A program made the translations under genes and the position numbers. 64,000 nt of DNA from contig JAZQKZ010000070.1 of assembly GCA_045542415.1 (NCBI GenBank), forward strand, positions 124,001-188,000, in the 5' to 3' direction. Shown piece by piece: positions 42,717 through 51,870 of the stretch. This stretch comes from UMGS1958 sp045542415. GTDB taxonomy: Bacteria; Bacillota; Clostridia; UBA1381. A model generated the notes under the pieces. That model searched no databases and was not told where the DNA came from. It saw only the letters and a list, made by a program, of their open reading frames with translations. Position 1 is the stretch's first letter; the number at the start of each line of letters is the position of its first letter.

Positions 42717-42745
42717 ATTATATCACACCCCCTCGAATTTGTCTA
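42717..42745 (-). promoter_or_regulatory. Promoter of the structured RNA (and perhaps the BspA-like gene)
   Basis: Minus strand TAGACA, 17-nt spacer, TATAAT preceded by TGA (extended -10). The predicted start coincides with the first base of the outer stem of the RNA. It faces away from the lon promoter, with about 19 bp between the two -35 elements. Confidence 0.65.
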
Positions 42746-42764
42746 TAACTTTTTTATTTTTTCC

Positions 42765-42793
42765 TTGACCAAACCGCAAAAACATAGTATAAT
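42765..42793 (+). promoter_or_regulatory. Promoter of lon
   Basis: TTGACC, 17-nt spacer, TATAAT, 33 nt before the TTG start. No CIRCE element seen. Confidence 0.75.
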
Positions 42794-42825
42794 AAAATAA
42801 GATTACTATACGAGGTGAATACATT

Positions 42826-45150
42826 TTGAAGAAATACAGTTCGGAAAAGCTTTCCCTGCTTCCGGTTATACCCACAAGAGGGATTGTAATGTTTCCGCAT
42901 AATAATATGAACTTTGACATCGGACGTGATATTTCAAAAAAGGCTCTTGAAGAAGCCTCCAAATCACATACCGATATTTTTATAGTATGTCAGAGAAATC
43001 CCGAGGACGAAAGCGTCAGCTCCGATTCACTTTATTCTGTCGGAACAATCGCACGGATTAGCCAGGTTATGCATATGCCCGATAATGTTACAAGGATTAT
43101 CGCTACCGGCATCAGACGCGGAATCATCCGTGAAATACATTCAACAGCTCCTTATGTCCGTGCGGCAATCGAAGAAATTGATGATTTCTATTCATCACCC
43201 GGTCCGCTTCAGACGGCATATATTAATAACCTTAAAAGCTCATTCAGGGAATATTTTTCTTCTAACCCCAGACTTAATGCTGATAATTTCATGCATGTTA
43301 TGGCAATAAATAATATCAGCGTACTTACCGACACTGTTGCTTCGGTACTTGACTGTGAATTTGATATAAAGCAAAGCTTCCTTGATGAGCTTGATCCGTA
43401 CAAGCGCTGCGAAAAGCTTGATATTGCAGTAAAGGAAAGATTGCAGATATTAAAGCTTGAAAGAAAAATTTCGCAAAAGGTCAAGGCAAACATAGACAAA
43501 AATCAACATGAATACTACCTTCGTGAGCAAATGAAGGTCATATCCGAGGAGCTTGGTGAAAAGGATGGCGCACTTAAAGATGCTGAGGAATTCAGAGCAA
43601 GAATCAAAAATGCCAACATCACCGGCGACAGTGCCGAAAAGCTGTTAAAGGAAGTGGCACGCTTTGAGCATATGCCTACCAATTCTCCGGAAAGCAACAT
43701 CATACGCAGCTACCTTGAAACAGTTCTTGATATGCCCTGGAACAAAAAATCCGAAGAAACCTTTGACATAAATGACGCACGCAATATACTCAATGAGGAT
43801 CATTACGGTCTTGAAAAGGTCAAGGACAGAGTTCTTGAATATCTTGCTGTCCGTCATTTCACAAAAGGCAAGGTCGGTACGGTGCTTTGCTTTGCAGGTC
43901 CTCCGGGAGTCGGCAAAACTTCGGTTGCAAAGTCCATTGCTCGGGCATTAAACAGAAAATATGTAAGAATTTCTCTTGGCGGCATCCATGACGAGGCAGA
44001 CATCCGAGGTCACAGAAAGACATATCTCGGTGCTATGGAGGGTCGTATCATGGCTGCGATGAAAGAAGCAAAGGTTTCCAATCCGCTCATTCTTCTTGAC
44101 GAGATTGACAAGATGGGCGTTGATTATAAAGGCGACCCCTCAGCCGCACTTCTGGAGGTGCTTGACTATGAGCAGAACTCTACATTCAGAGACCATTATA
44201 TTGAAGTGCCTTTCGATTTATCGCAGGTATTGTTTATAACAACCGCAAATTCACTTGAAACTGTTTCCCGTCCCCTGCTTGACAGAATGGAAATAATCGA
44301 GCTTTCGGGATATACTGCATTCGAAAAGTTTAATATCACAAAGCAGTATCTTGTGAAGAAGTCACTTGACAAAAACGGTTTAACACCCGGCCAGGTAAAG
44401 ATTGACGATAATGCTATCAATGACATAATTGAATACTATACCCGTGAAGCCGGAGTGCGTAAGCTTGAACAGCAAATCGGTACACTTTGCCGTAAGGCAG
44501 CAAGGAATATCCTCGAAAACGGAAAGAAATCAGTTCGTGTGACAAGAAAAAATCTTACCGATTATCTCGGCAAGCACCGCTACCACTTCGATATGATGAA
44601 TGATACCGCACAGGTTGGTATAGCACGAGGTCTTGCGTGGACAGCTGTCGGCGGAGATACTTTATCTATTGAGGTAAATGTTATGGACGGCACAGGAAAG
44701 ATTGAACTCACCGGAAAATTAGGCGACGTTATGAAAGAAAGTGCAATGACTGCAATAAGCTACATTCGTTCCGTTGGTGCAGATTACGGCGTTGACGGTG
44801 AATTCTACAAAAACAAGGATATTCATATCCATGTCCCGGAGGGTGCAGTTCCGAAAGATGGTCCAAGTGCCGGAATCACTATGGCTACTGCCGTTATTTC
44901 CGCACTTACCGACAAAGCAGTACGCAATGATGTTGCAATGACGGGTGAAATCACATTACGAGGACGTGTTCTTCCTATCGGTGGACTTAAGGAAAAATCA
45001 CTTGCGGCATATCGTGCAGGTATCCGCACAGTTATTATTCCTTATGGTAATAAAGCTGATATTGACGATATACCAAAAGACATTGCAGACGAAATCAAAT
45101 TCATCCCCGTAAAACACGTTAATGAGGTCTGGGATATTGCAATCCGATAA
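42826..45150 (+). CDS. lon: ATP-dependent protease Lon
   Basis: A 774-residue AAA+ protease that degrades damaged and regulatory proteins. An N-terminal substrate-binding domain (about 10-200) precedes Walker A GPPGVGKT at 358-365, then Walker B LILLDEIDKM. The proteolytic Ser-Lys dyad is Ser681 (KDGPSAGIT) and Lys722 (GGLKEK). It starts at TTG, with GAGGTGA 7 nt upstream, and no better ATG is available. It ends in a bidirectional terminator. Confidence 0.97.
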   Translation: MKKYSSEKLSLLPVIPTRGIVMFPHNNMNFDIGRDISKKALEEASKSHTDIFIVCQRNPEDESVSSDSLYSVGTIARISQVMHMPDNVTRIIATGIRRGIIREIHSTAPYVRAAIEEIDDFYSSPGPLQTAYINNLKSSFREYFSSNPRLNADNFMHVMAINNISVLTDTVASVLDCEFDIKQSFLDELDPYKRCEKLDIAVKERLQILKLERKISQKVKANIDKNQHEYYLREQMKVISEELGEKDGALKDAEEFRARIKNANITGDSAEKLLKEVARFEHMPTNSPESNIIRSYLETVLDMPWNKKSEETFDINDARNILNEDHYGLEKVKDRVLEYLAVRHFTKGKVGTVLCFAGPPGVGKTSVAKSIARALNRKYVRISLGGIHDEADIRGHRKTYLGAMEGRIMAAMKEAKVSNPLILLDEIDKMGVDYKGDPSAALLEVLDYEQNSTFRDHYIEVPFDLSQVLFITTANSLETVSRPLLDRMEIIELSGYTAFEKFNITKQYLVKKSLDKNGLTPGQVKIDDNAINDIIEYYTREAGVRKLEQQIGTLCRKAARNILENGKKSVRVTRKNLTDYLGKHRYHFDMMNDTAQVGIARGLAWTAVGGDTLSIEVNVMDGTGKIELTGKLGDVMKESAMTAISYIRSVGADYGVDGEFYKNKDIHIHVPEGAVPKDGPSAGITMATAVISALTDKAVRNDVAMTGEITLRGRVLPIGGLKEKSLAAYRAGIRTVIIPYGNKADIDDIPKDIADEIKFIPVKHVNEVWDIAIR

Positions 45151-45154
45151 ACTA

Positions 45155-45190
45155 AAGATGGCACACCTTTTCAGGTGTGCCATCTTTTCA
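45155..45190. terminator. Terminator after lon, shared with the glycosyltransferase gene
   Basis: AAGATGGCACACCT and AGGTGTGCCATCTT form a 14-bp stem with a TTTC-type loop. Plus strand continues TTCAG; minus strand ends in TTTAG. Confidence 0.8.
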
Positions 45191-45191
45191 G

Positions 45192-45929
45192 TCAATCCTG
45201 TTTAAACTTTTTACCCTTTGCAATTACAGTCATACCGAATACCGGCAACTGTGCCATTCTTCCGGCTCTCTGCGGCTCCTTGCATAAACGGTAGAACCAT
45301 TCAAGTCCTGTCTTGCAGAAAAACTCCGGTGCTCGCTGTGCTGTGCCTGCAAATACGTCAAGGCTTCCGCCAATTCCCATTGCTACTTTTACATTTAGCT
45401 CGTCACGATGTGAATTTATCCATTTTTCCTGCTTAGGTGCGCCAAGACATACAAAGATAATATCTGCGCCTGAATTGTTAATCTGTTCAACAATTTCCGG
45501 CTCATCCTCCGGCTTGAAATAGCCGTTTCGTGTCCCCGCAATTTTCAATCCCGGATACTTTTCCTTAAGCTTCTTTTCCGCCATTTCGGCTACTCCCGGC
45601 TTGCCGCCAAAAAGGAACAGCGAATGGTCTGTATAATTTATTTTCTCTAAAACCTTGCATGCGATATCATAGCCTGCTGCTCTTTCCTTTATCGGCTTCT
45701 TTAAAATTCTTGAAGCATACACCACGCCGATTCCATCTGCCGTCAGCATTGATGCATTATTTAAAATCTCTGCAAATTCCTCATCCTTATATGCCGCCAT
45801 GATTATTTCCGAGTTCGGAGTAAACACGTCATGGAAACCGTCCTCGTTGAGGAAGTCCATAATCTTATCCGCTGCTTCGGGAATAGTTACCATATCAACC
45901 TTTACACCAAGTATATTAACCTTTTCCAT
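45192..45929 (-). CDS. WecG/TagA/CpsF family glycosyltransferase
   Basis: A 245-residue GT26 enzyme that adds a sugar, typically ManNAc or similar, to a polyprenyl-linked intermediate in wall polymer synthesis. Conserved: TPNSEIIMAAYKDEEF, LTADGIGVVYASRIL, LFGGKPGVAEMAEKKL, IIFVCLGAPKQEKW and a C-terminal FAGTAQRAPEFFCKTGLEWFYRL. The donor and acceptor are not evident, and no tagB-like neighbours are seen. It has a promoter at 45969-45997. Confidence 0.93.
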   Translation of the reverse strand: MEKVNILGVKVDMVTIPEAADKIMDFLNEDGFHDVFTPNSEIIMAAYKDEEFAEILNNASMLTADGIGVVYASRILKKPIKERAAGYDIACKVLEKINYTDHSLFLFGGKPGVAEMAEKKLKEKYPGLKIAGTRNGYFKPEDEPEIVEQINNSGADIIFVCLGAPKQEKWINSHRDELNVKVAMGIGGSLDVFAGTAQRAPEFFCKTGLEWFYRLCKEPQRAGRMAQLPVFGMTVIAKGKKFKQD

Positions 45930-45968
45930 TATTACACCTCATTTTTCTTTTATTGGTATTATATCCAT

Positions 45969-45997
45969 ATTATAACACATCATTCACATTAAGTCAA
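45969..45997 (-). promoter_or_regulatory. Promoter of the glycosyltransferase gene
   Basis: Minus strand TTGACT, 17-nt spacer, TATAAT, about 40 nt before the ATG. Confidence 0.7.
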
Positions 45998-46001
45998 ACA
46001 T

Positions 46002-46035
46002 TTTAAAAGGAGCTGTCACACAATATGACAGCTCC
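46002..46035 (-). terminator. Terminator of citrate synthase operon
   Basis: GGAGCTGTCA and TGACAGCTCC form a 10-bp stem with a 7-nt loop, then TTTTAAAA on the minus strand. Confidence 0.85.
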
Positions 46036-46046
46036 AAAAAAAATAA

Positions 46047-47411
46047 TTATCTTTCATCAATCGGAATATATTTATTTGTATGCACCAAGGACTTATATGC
46101 CGGGCGGATAATTCTGTTAGCACCGATGGTCTCCTCAAGTCTGTGCGCACACCAGCCTACTGCTCTTGACATAGCAAACAACGGAGTGTACATTTCCTCC
46201 GGAATTCCGAGCATCTTATATACAAAACCGCTGTACATATCAACGTTTGCACACATAACCTTATCATTATTCTTTACAACACTGAATACCTGCGGTGTAA
46301 GCTCCTCTATCTTCTTATAGAGATTAAATTCCTTTAAATGCTCCGGATTCTTTTCAGCCAATCTTGCAGCTCTCTCCTTCAACAGAACACATCTCGGATC
46401 GCTGTATGTATAAATAGCGTGACCCATACCGTAAATAAGACCCTCGCCATCAAACGCTTCTTTTCTGAGAATCTTGGCTATATACTCACAGATTTCGTCG
46501 TCATTCTCCCAGTCCTTTACGTTAGCTTTGATATCCTCCATCATAGCCATAACCTTTGCATTTGCGCCACCGTGCTTATGACCCTTTAATGAGCCGATAG
46601 CCGCTGTAATCGCACTGTAGGTATCTGTTCCCGATGATGATACAACTCTTGTCGTAAAGGTTGAGTTATTACCACCGCCATGTTCTGCATGAATCATAAG
46701 CAATACATCAAGCATTTCTGCCTCTTCACGGGTATATTTATTATCCGGACGAAGCATATATAATAAATTTTCAGCTGTTGAAAGTTCTGCCTGCGGCTTA
46801 TGAAGATATAAGCTGTTTCCGTCATGGTAATGACGCTTTGCCTGATATCCGTATGCTGCCATAACCGGAAGTCTTGCAATCAACTCAATCGACTGTCTTA
46901 AAATATTACCCACGCTAAGTTCATCCGGATTTTCGTCATATGAATATGCAGCAAGCACAGAACGTGCCATCTTATTCATAATATTTTTTGACGGAGCCTT
47001 TAAAATCATATCCTCCGTAAATCCCTCCGGCAGGATTCTGAGATTTCCGATAAGTTTCTTGAACGAATCAAGAGTAGCTTTGTCCGGAAGATGACCGAAA
47101 AGGAGCAAATAAGCTACTTCCTCAAAACCGAAGCGTTTTTCAGCCTCACAACTTTTCACGAGATCACTTATTTCATATCCTCTGTATTTAAGCTCACCCT
47201 CCATCGGCAGCTTTTCATTGTCACTTATATAGTATCCGACAACCTGACCAACCGCCGTGATACCTGCCATTACGCCGGTACCATCATCATTTCTCAGACC
47301 CCTTTTTACGCTGTACTTTTTAAATTTATCTTTCGGAAAAGGAGTGTAGATTTCTTCAGCAACATGCTGAAAATGTTCTGCTATCCCCTTTTTCTGTTCT
47401 GCTGTCAACAT
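46047..47411 (-). CDS. gltA: Citrate synthase
   Basis: A 454-residue enzyme that condenses oxaloacetate and acetyl-CoA. Active-site segments visible: HAEHGGGNNSTFTTRVVSSS, GSLKGHKHGGANAK (His and Gly loop), GMGHAIYTYSDPR and the C-terminal RPAYKS. Length is about 20 residues above the usual type II; this form is common in gut Clostridia, some acting as citrate/2-methylcitrate synthases. It lies 24 nt after the topoisomerase A gene with no promoter or terminator between. It is probably transcribed with the topoisomerase pair. Confidence 0.95.
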   Translation of the reverse strand: MLTAEQKKGIAEHFQHVAEEIYTPFPKDKFKKYSVKRGLRNDDGTGVMAGITAVGQVVGYYISDNEKLPMEGELKYRGYEISDLVKSCEAEKRFGFEEVAYLLLFGHLPDKATLDSFKKLIGNLRILPEGFTEDMILKAPSKNIMNKMARSVLAAYSYDENPDELSVGNILRQSIELIARLPVMAAYGYQAKRHYHDGNSLYLHKPQAELSTAENLLYMLRPDNKYTREEAEMLDVLLMIHAEHGGGNNSTFTTRVVSSSGTDTYSAITAAIGSLKGHKHGGANAKVMAMMEDIKANVKDWENDDEICEYIAKILRKEAFDGEGLIYGMGHAIYTYSDPRCVLLKERAARLAEKNPEHLKEFNLYKKIEELTPQVFSVVKNNDKVMCANVDMYSGFVYKMLGIPEEMYTPLFAMSRAVGWCAHRLEETIGANRIIRPAYKSLVHTNKYIPIDER

Positions 47412-47434
47412 ATATTCTCATCTCCCTTATCAGA

Positions 47435-49648
47435 TTAAATCAAACTTATCTGAGTATCCTCGCTTTTAAGTCCCTTGCCTGCGGCAGGAATATTCTTCGA
47501 GGTATAATATTTCAGATTTTCAACACCAAGCTCCTCCGCTTTCATGACACGCTTTACCAACGCACCTCTTTTACCAAGTGTCATAACCTGAACACCCTGG
47601 GTACTCTTGGTTGCTTTAAGCGGAATTTTTGCTGTGTTTACGCAAAGCACCTTATTGTTATCGCTCATTATTACAATATCGCAATCTTCCTCTATCATCC
47701 TGATGTCAACAATCGGTGATTTATCGGAATATGCTCCAACAAGCTTCTTTCGGTTTGTCTTTGTTTCGTAGTTCTTGACTTCTACCTTTGCAGACTTACC
47801 GTTTTCGAATGTGAAGAGCATCATTCCCTTGTAATCCGTAGTTACTACTACATATAAAATCTTTTCATCCGAATCAAGATCTAAAAGTCCCGGTAAATAC
47901 TCACCCATAAGACTTACCTTGCTGTCCGGCAAGTCATAGGTACGCATTTTATATACCACAGACTTGTTTGAGAAGAATAATATTTCAGACTTATTGACTG
48001 TTTCAATAGTCTGAATTACCTCATCATCCTCTTTGAGCTTATGTGCATTCGTTGTAAATCTCAATGAGCTTTGAGGAACTTTCTTGAAATAGTTTTCTCT
48101 TGTGAAGAAAATTGTAAGCGGATAATCCTCAATATGCTCCTCTTCCTTATATACATCAAGCTCCTCGCCGCTGATAAGCTCTGTCTTTCTGTCCTGACCG
48201 TATTTCTTTGCAATACGCTTTAGCTGGTCTGCTATCAGCTTCTTGACTTTTTTATCACTACCGAGAATATCATTAAGCTCTGCTATTTCTTCGATAAGCT
48301 TTTCTATCTCGGCTGTTCGTCTTAATATATATTCCTTATTAAGATTTCTCAGCTTGATTTCTGCAATATATTCCGCCTGAGTCTCATCAATTCCAAAGCC
48401 TTCCATCAAGTTCGGAATAACATCATCCTCTCGCTCAGTATGACGGATAATGGAAATAGCCTTGTCGATATCAAGAAGTATCTTCTTGAGACCTGTAAGC
48501 AGGTGAAGCTGCTTACTCTTCTTATCTATATCAAAACGGAGTCCGTTTCTTACACAGTTCATTCTGAACCTAATCCACTCATTGATAATTCCGTTTACTC
48601 CAAGAACCATAGGACGGCTGTCTATAAGCACATTGAAATTACATGCAAAGCTGTCCTCAAGCGGAGTAAGCTTATAAAGCTTTAACATAAGGGCATCCGG
48701 GTCAACACCACGCTTCAAATCAAGCGTAAGCTTAAAGCCCTTGAGTCCTATCTCATCTCGTGCGTCCGAGATTTCACGAAGCTTATTCGCTTTGATAAGC
48801 TCCATAATCTTTCCGATTATAGCCTCACAGGTTGTTGAATACGGAATCTCAAGAATATCAATACAGTTATTCTTTTTATCATATTCATACTTTGCACGAA
48901 GCTTGAAGCTACCTCGTCCTGTTTTATAAATCTGACGCATTTCTTCCTTGGAATATATCAGCTGCGCCCCAAGCGGAAAATCCGGTGCCGGCATTATATC
49001 GATTAAATCTGCATCCGGGTCTTTCATACAAGCAATTGTAGCCTCGCACACCTCACGCAGATTAAATGAGCAGATATTACTTGCCATACCTACCGCAATA
49101 CCCGTGTTCGGGTTTACGAGTATATTCGGGAATGCCACCGGCAATAATGTCGGCTCCTGCTGTTCACCGTCATAGCTATCTACAAACTTTACTGTATTCT
49201 TGTTTATATCATCAAAAAACTCCTTACAGATAGGCTCAAGTCTTGCCTCTGTATATCGTGAAGCAGCATATGCCATATCTCTTGAATACTGCTTACCGAA
49301 TGAACCCTTTGATTCAACCAGCGGATGAAGCAATGCTTCATTACCTCTTGTAAGACGTACCATTGTTTCATAAATAGCCGCATCACCATGAGGATTGAGC
49401 TGCATTGTCTGTCCTACAATGTTTGCCGATTTCGTAAGCTTACCGCCCAAAAGTCCCATTTTATACATTGTATAAAGCAACTTTCTGTGTGCAGGCTTTA
49501 AGCCATCGATTTCAGGAATTGCTCTTGAAATAATTACACTCATTGCATACGGCATATAATTTTTTTCAAGAGTTTCCGTAATCGGCTGCTCCGATATTGG
49601 AGCTTCTATATATTCTTCTTCAGGCTTAATATTTTTCTTTCTTGCCAT
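47435..49648 (-). CDS. Type IIA topoisomerase subunit A (ParC-like)
   Basis: A 737-residue breakage-reunion subunit of topoisomerase IV or gyrase type. The catalytic tyrosine is Tyr132 (AASRYTEARL). The quinolone-region block reads NPHGDAAIYE: Ala90 replaces the Ser83 equivalent of GyrA and Glu94 the Asp87 position. The C-terminal region has beta-pinwheel-like repeats but no clear GyrA box, so a ParC-like role is more likely. I chose the ATG at 49648 because GGAGG is better spaced to it than to 49651. It lies about 23 nt after the subunit B gene. Confidence 0.9.
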   Translation of the reverse strand: MARKKNIKPEEEYIEAPISEQPITETLEKNYMPYAMSVIISRAIPEIDGLKPAHRKLLYTMYKMGLLGGKLTKSANIVGQTMQLNPHGDAAIYETMVRLTRGNEALLHPLVESKGSFGKQYSRDMAYAASRYTEARLEPICKEFFDDINKNTVKFVDSYDGEQQEPTLLPVAFPNILVNPNTGIAVGMASNICSFNLREVCEATIACMKDPDADLIDIMPAPDFPLGAQLIYSKEEMRQIYKTGRGSFKLRAKYEYDKKNNCIDILEIPYSTTCEAIIGKIMELIKANKLREISDARDEIGLKGFKLTLDLKRGVDPDALMLKLYKLTPLEDSFACNFNVLIDSRPMVLGVNGIINEWIRFRMNCVRNGLRFDIDKKSKQLHLLTGLKKILLDIDKAISIIRHTEREDDVIPNLMEGFGIDETQAEYIAEIKLRNLNKEYILRRTAEIEKLIEEIAELNDILGSDKKVKKLIADQLKRIAKKYGQDRKTELISGEELDVYKEEEHIEDYPLTIFFTRENYFKKVPQSSLRFTTNAHKLKEDDEVIQTIETVNKSEILFFSNKSVVYKMRTYDLPDSKVSLMGEYLPGLLDLDSDEKILYVVVTTDYKGMMLFTFENGKSAKVEVKNYETKTNRKKLVGAYSDKSPIVDIRMIEEDCDIVIMSDNNKVLCVNTAKIPLKATKSTQGVQVMTLGKRGALVKRVMKAEELGVENLKYYTSKNIPAAGKGLKSEDTQISLI

Positions 49649-49671
49649 CATTTCCTCCGATTATTATATAA

Positions 49672-51690
49672 TTACGAAACGTCAACCATATCCATATACA
49701 GGTTTCCGTTTTCCGCAATATATTCTTTTCGACCGTTTAAGTTATCACCAAGTAATACATCGAACATTTTCGCTGTTCTCTCTGCGTTTTCGGGCGTAAC
49801 TCTTATAAGTCGTCTTGTTGCAGGATGCATTGTTGTAAGGCTCATCATTTCCGGCTGGTTTTCACCAAGACCCTTTGAACGCTTGATATCATATTCGTCA
49901 CGTTCCTTTGATAATCCGTCCTCGTTGAATTTCCTGATTATTTCATCCTTTTCCGCATCCGTATATGCAAAGTGCATCTCGCCCTTACGCTTTGTCTTTG
50001 TTACTGTTATCTCATAAAGCGGCGATTCTGCTATATATACCTTTCCTGCTTCAATCAGTGTAGGAGTAAGTCTGTAAATCATTGTAAGAATAAGGGTACG
50101 GATCTGGAATCCGTCAACATCCGCATCTGTACAGATAATTACCTTATCCCATCTCAAATTATCAAGGCTGAAAGTATCAAGACCCTTGTTATGCTTTGAG
50201 CTTATTTCTATACCACAACCCAGAACTTTCATAAGGTCAACTATAACGTCACTCTTAAAAATCTTGGGATAGTCTGCTTTAAGACAGTTCAATATCTTAC
50301 CTCGAATCGGCATAATTGCCTGGAACGACGGGTCTCTTGCAAGCTTACATGAACCCAAAGCCGAGTCTCCCTCTACGATATATACCTCACGCTTTGAAAC
50401 ATCCTTGCTTCGACAGTCAACAAACTTTTCTACTCTGTTTGTTACGTCCATTGTACCGGTGAGCTTTTTCTTTATATCAATCCTTGCCTTTTCCGCATTC
50501 TCACGGCTTCGCTTATTTACAAGCACCTGATTGGCTATCTTTTCAGCATCTGTTTTATTCTCGATGAAATATACTTCAAGCTGCTGACGCAGGAAATCTG
50601 TCATTGCTTCCTGAATGAATTTATTTGATACCGCTTTCTTTGTCTGGTTCTCATAACTCGTCTGTGTTGAAAATGAATTTATAACCAGAGCAAGGAAATC
50701 TGCGATATCATTGAAATTAACCTTGCTTTCGTTTTTGTTATATTTATTATTCGCCTTTAAATACTTGTCAATTGCGTACACAAATGCATTTTTCACTGCC
50801 TTATCCGGCGAACCGCCATGCTCAAGGAAGCTTGAGTTATGGTAGTATTCAAGCAGATTAACGCTGTTCGAGAAACAGAATGCCACCTGCATTTTCATTC
50901 GGTAATCATCCATGTCCTCACGGTCACGTCCGATTCTTTCACATTCCCATGATTCTACAGTTGTAAACGAGTTTTCTCCAACTATATTTGAAACATAGTC
51001 AACTATTCCGTGTTCGTAATAGTATTCAAACATTTCCATACCGGTTTCTGTTTCGTTATATAATACAAACTTCAATCCGGCATTTACCATTGCCTGCTTA
51101 TTTAATACATCCTGAAAAAACTCAAGAGAAATATCGGTATCTGTAAATACCTCCGTGTCAGGTCTCCACATCTGTCTTGTACCGGTCTGATTACTTCTTA
51201 CCGGTCTCTTCTTCAAGCCGCCGATATTCTCGCCCTTTTCAAAATGAAGTGTATATTCGGTTTTATCTCTTACAACAGTTACATCAAAATAGTCGGAAGA
51301 ATACTGTGTCGCACAGGCACCCAGACCATTTAATCCCAGACTGTATTCATAAGTACCGCCGTCATTGTTGTTATACTTACTGCCTGCATACAGCTCACAA
51401 TAGACAAGCTCCCAATTGTATTTTCCTTCTTTTTCATTATAATCAAGAGGAATGCCTCTTCCATAGTCTCTTACCTCAATTGATTTATTGAGATATCTTG
51501 TGACCTCTATAAGTGAACCGTAGCCCTCTCGTGCCTCGTCTATTGAATTTGAAAGTATCTCAAAGAATGAATGCTCACATCCCTCAAGTCCGTCCGAACC
51601 GAAAATAACCGCAGGACGTAATCTTACTCTGTCTGCACCTTTAAGGCTCGAAATACTATCATTTCCGTAATCTTGTTTTTTTCTTGCCAT
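49672..51690 (-). CDS. Type IIA topoisomerase subunit B (ParE-like), divergent motifs
   Basis: A 672-residue ATPase subunit. The GHKL domain has NSIDEAREGYG (residues 48-58), DYGRGIPLD and GLNGLGACATQY. The Toprim domain has EGDSA (440-444) and TDADVDGFQI (521-530). Canonical type IIA enzymes carry His in the D-x-D-x-D-G-x-H-I motif; here Gln529 replaces it. KRSKGLGE is in place of the usual QRYKGLGE. It pairs with the downstream subunit A gene. A second, ordinary gyrase pair elsewhere is likely; it is not in this window. Confidence 0.9.
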   Translation of the reverse strand: MARKKQDYGNDSISSLKGADRVRLRPAVIFGSDGLEGCEHSFFEILSNSIDEAREGYGSLIEVTRYLNKSIEVRDYGRGIPLDYNEKEGKYNWELVYCELYAGSKYNNNDGGTYEYSLGLNGLGACATQYSSDYFDVTVVRDKTEYTLHFEKGENIGGLKKRPVRSNQTGTRQMWRPDTEVFTDTDISLEFFQDVLNKQAMVNAGLKFVLYNETETGMEMFEYYYEHGIVDYVSNIVGENSFTTVESWECERIGRDREDMDDYRMKMQVAFCFSNSVNLLEYYHNSSFLEHGGSPDKAVKNAFVYAIDKYLKANNKYNKNESKVNFNDIADFLALVINSFSTQTSYENQTKKAVSNKFIQEAMTDFLRQQLEVYFIENKTDAEKIANQVLVNKRSRENAEKARIDIKKKLTGTMDVTNRVEKFVDCRSKDVSKREVYIVEGDSALGSCKLARDPSFQAIMPIRGKILNCLKADYPKIFKSDVIVDLMKVLGCGIEISSKHNKGLDTFSLDNLRWDKVIICTDADVDGFQIRTLILTMIYRLTPTLIEAGKVYIAESPLYEITVTKTKRKGEMHFAYTDAEKDEIIRKFNEDGLSKERDEYDIKRSKGLGENQPEMMSLTTMHPATRRLIRVTPENAERTAKMFDVLLGDNLNGRKEYIAENGNLYMDMVDVS

Positions 51691-51726
51691 TTCGCAAAAC
51701 TCTCCATTTTAGTTTATATAAGCATA

Positions 51727-51755
51727 ATTATACCATAAAACACACCTTTTGTCAA
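51727..51755 (-). promoter_or_regulatory. Promoter of the topoisomerase operon
   Basis: Minus strand TTGACA, 17-nt spacer, TATAAT, 36 nt before the ATG. It probably also drives citrate synthase. Confidence 0.8.
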
Positions 51756-51828
51756 GCAAATTTGATGTGTATGTATTCAATTTATCCCATACCTATGCGG
51801 TTTTTGTTGATTGAATATATATTCATGC

Positions 51829-51870
51829 ATATAACTAAATAAGGAGCCTAAAGCGGCTCCTTATTTAGTT
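51829..51870 (-). terminator. Terminator of the mutS2-clc operon
   Basis: AACTAAATAAGGAGCC pairs with GGCTCCTTATTTAGTT (16 bp). The arm overlaps the last codon of the CLC gene. The downstream arm supplies a T-rich end. Confidence 0.75.
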
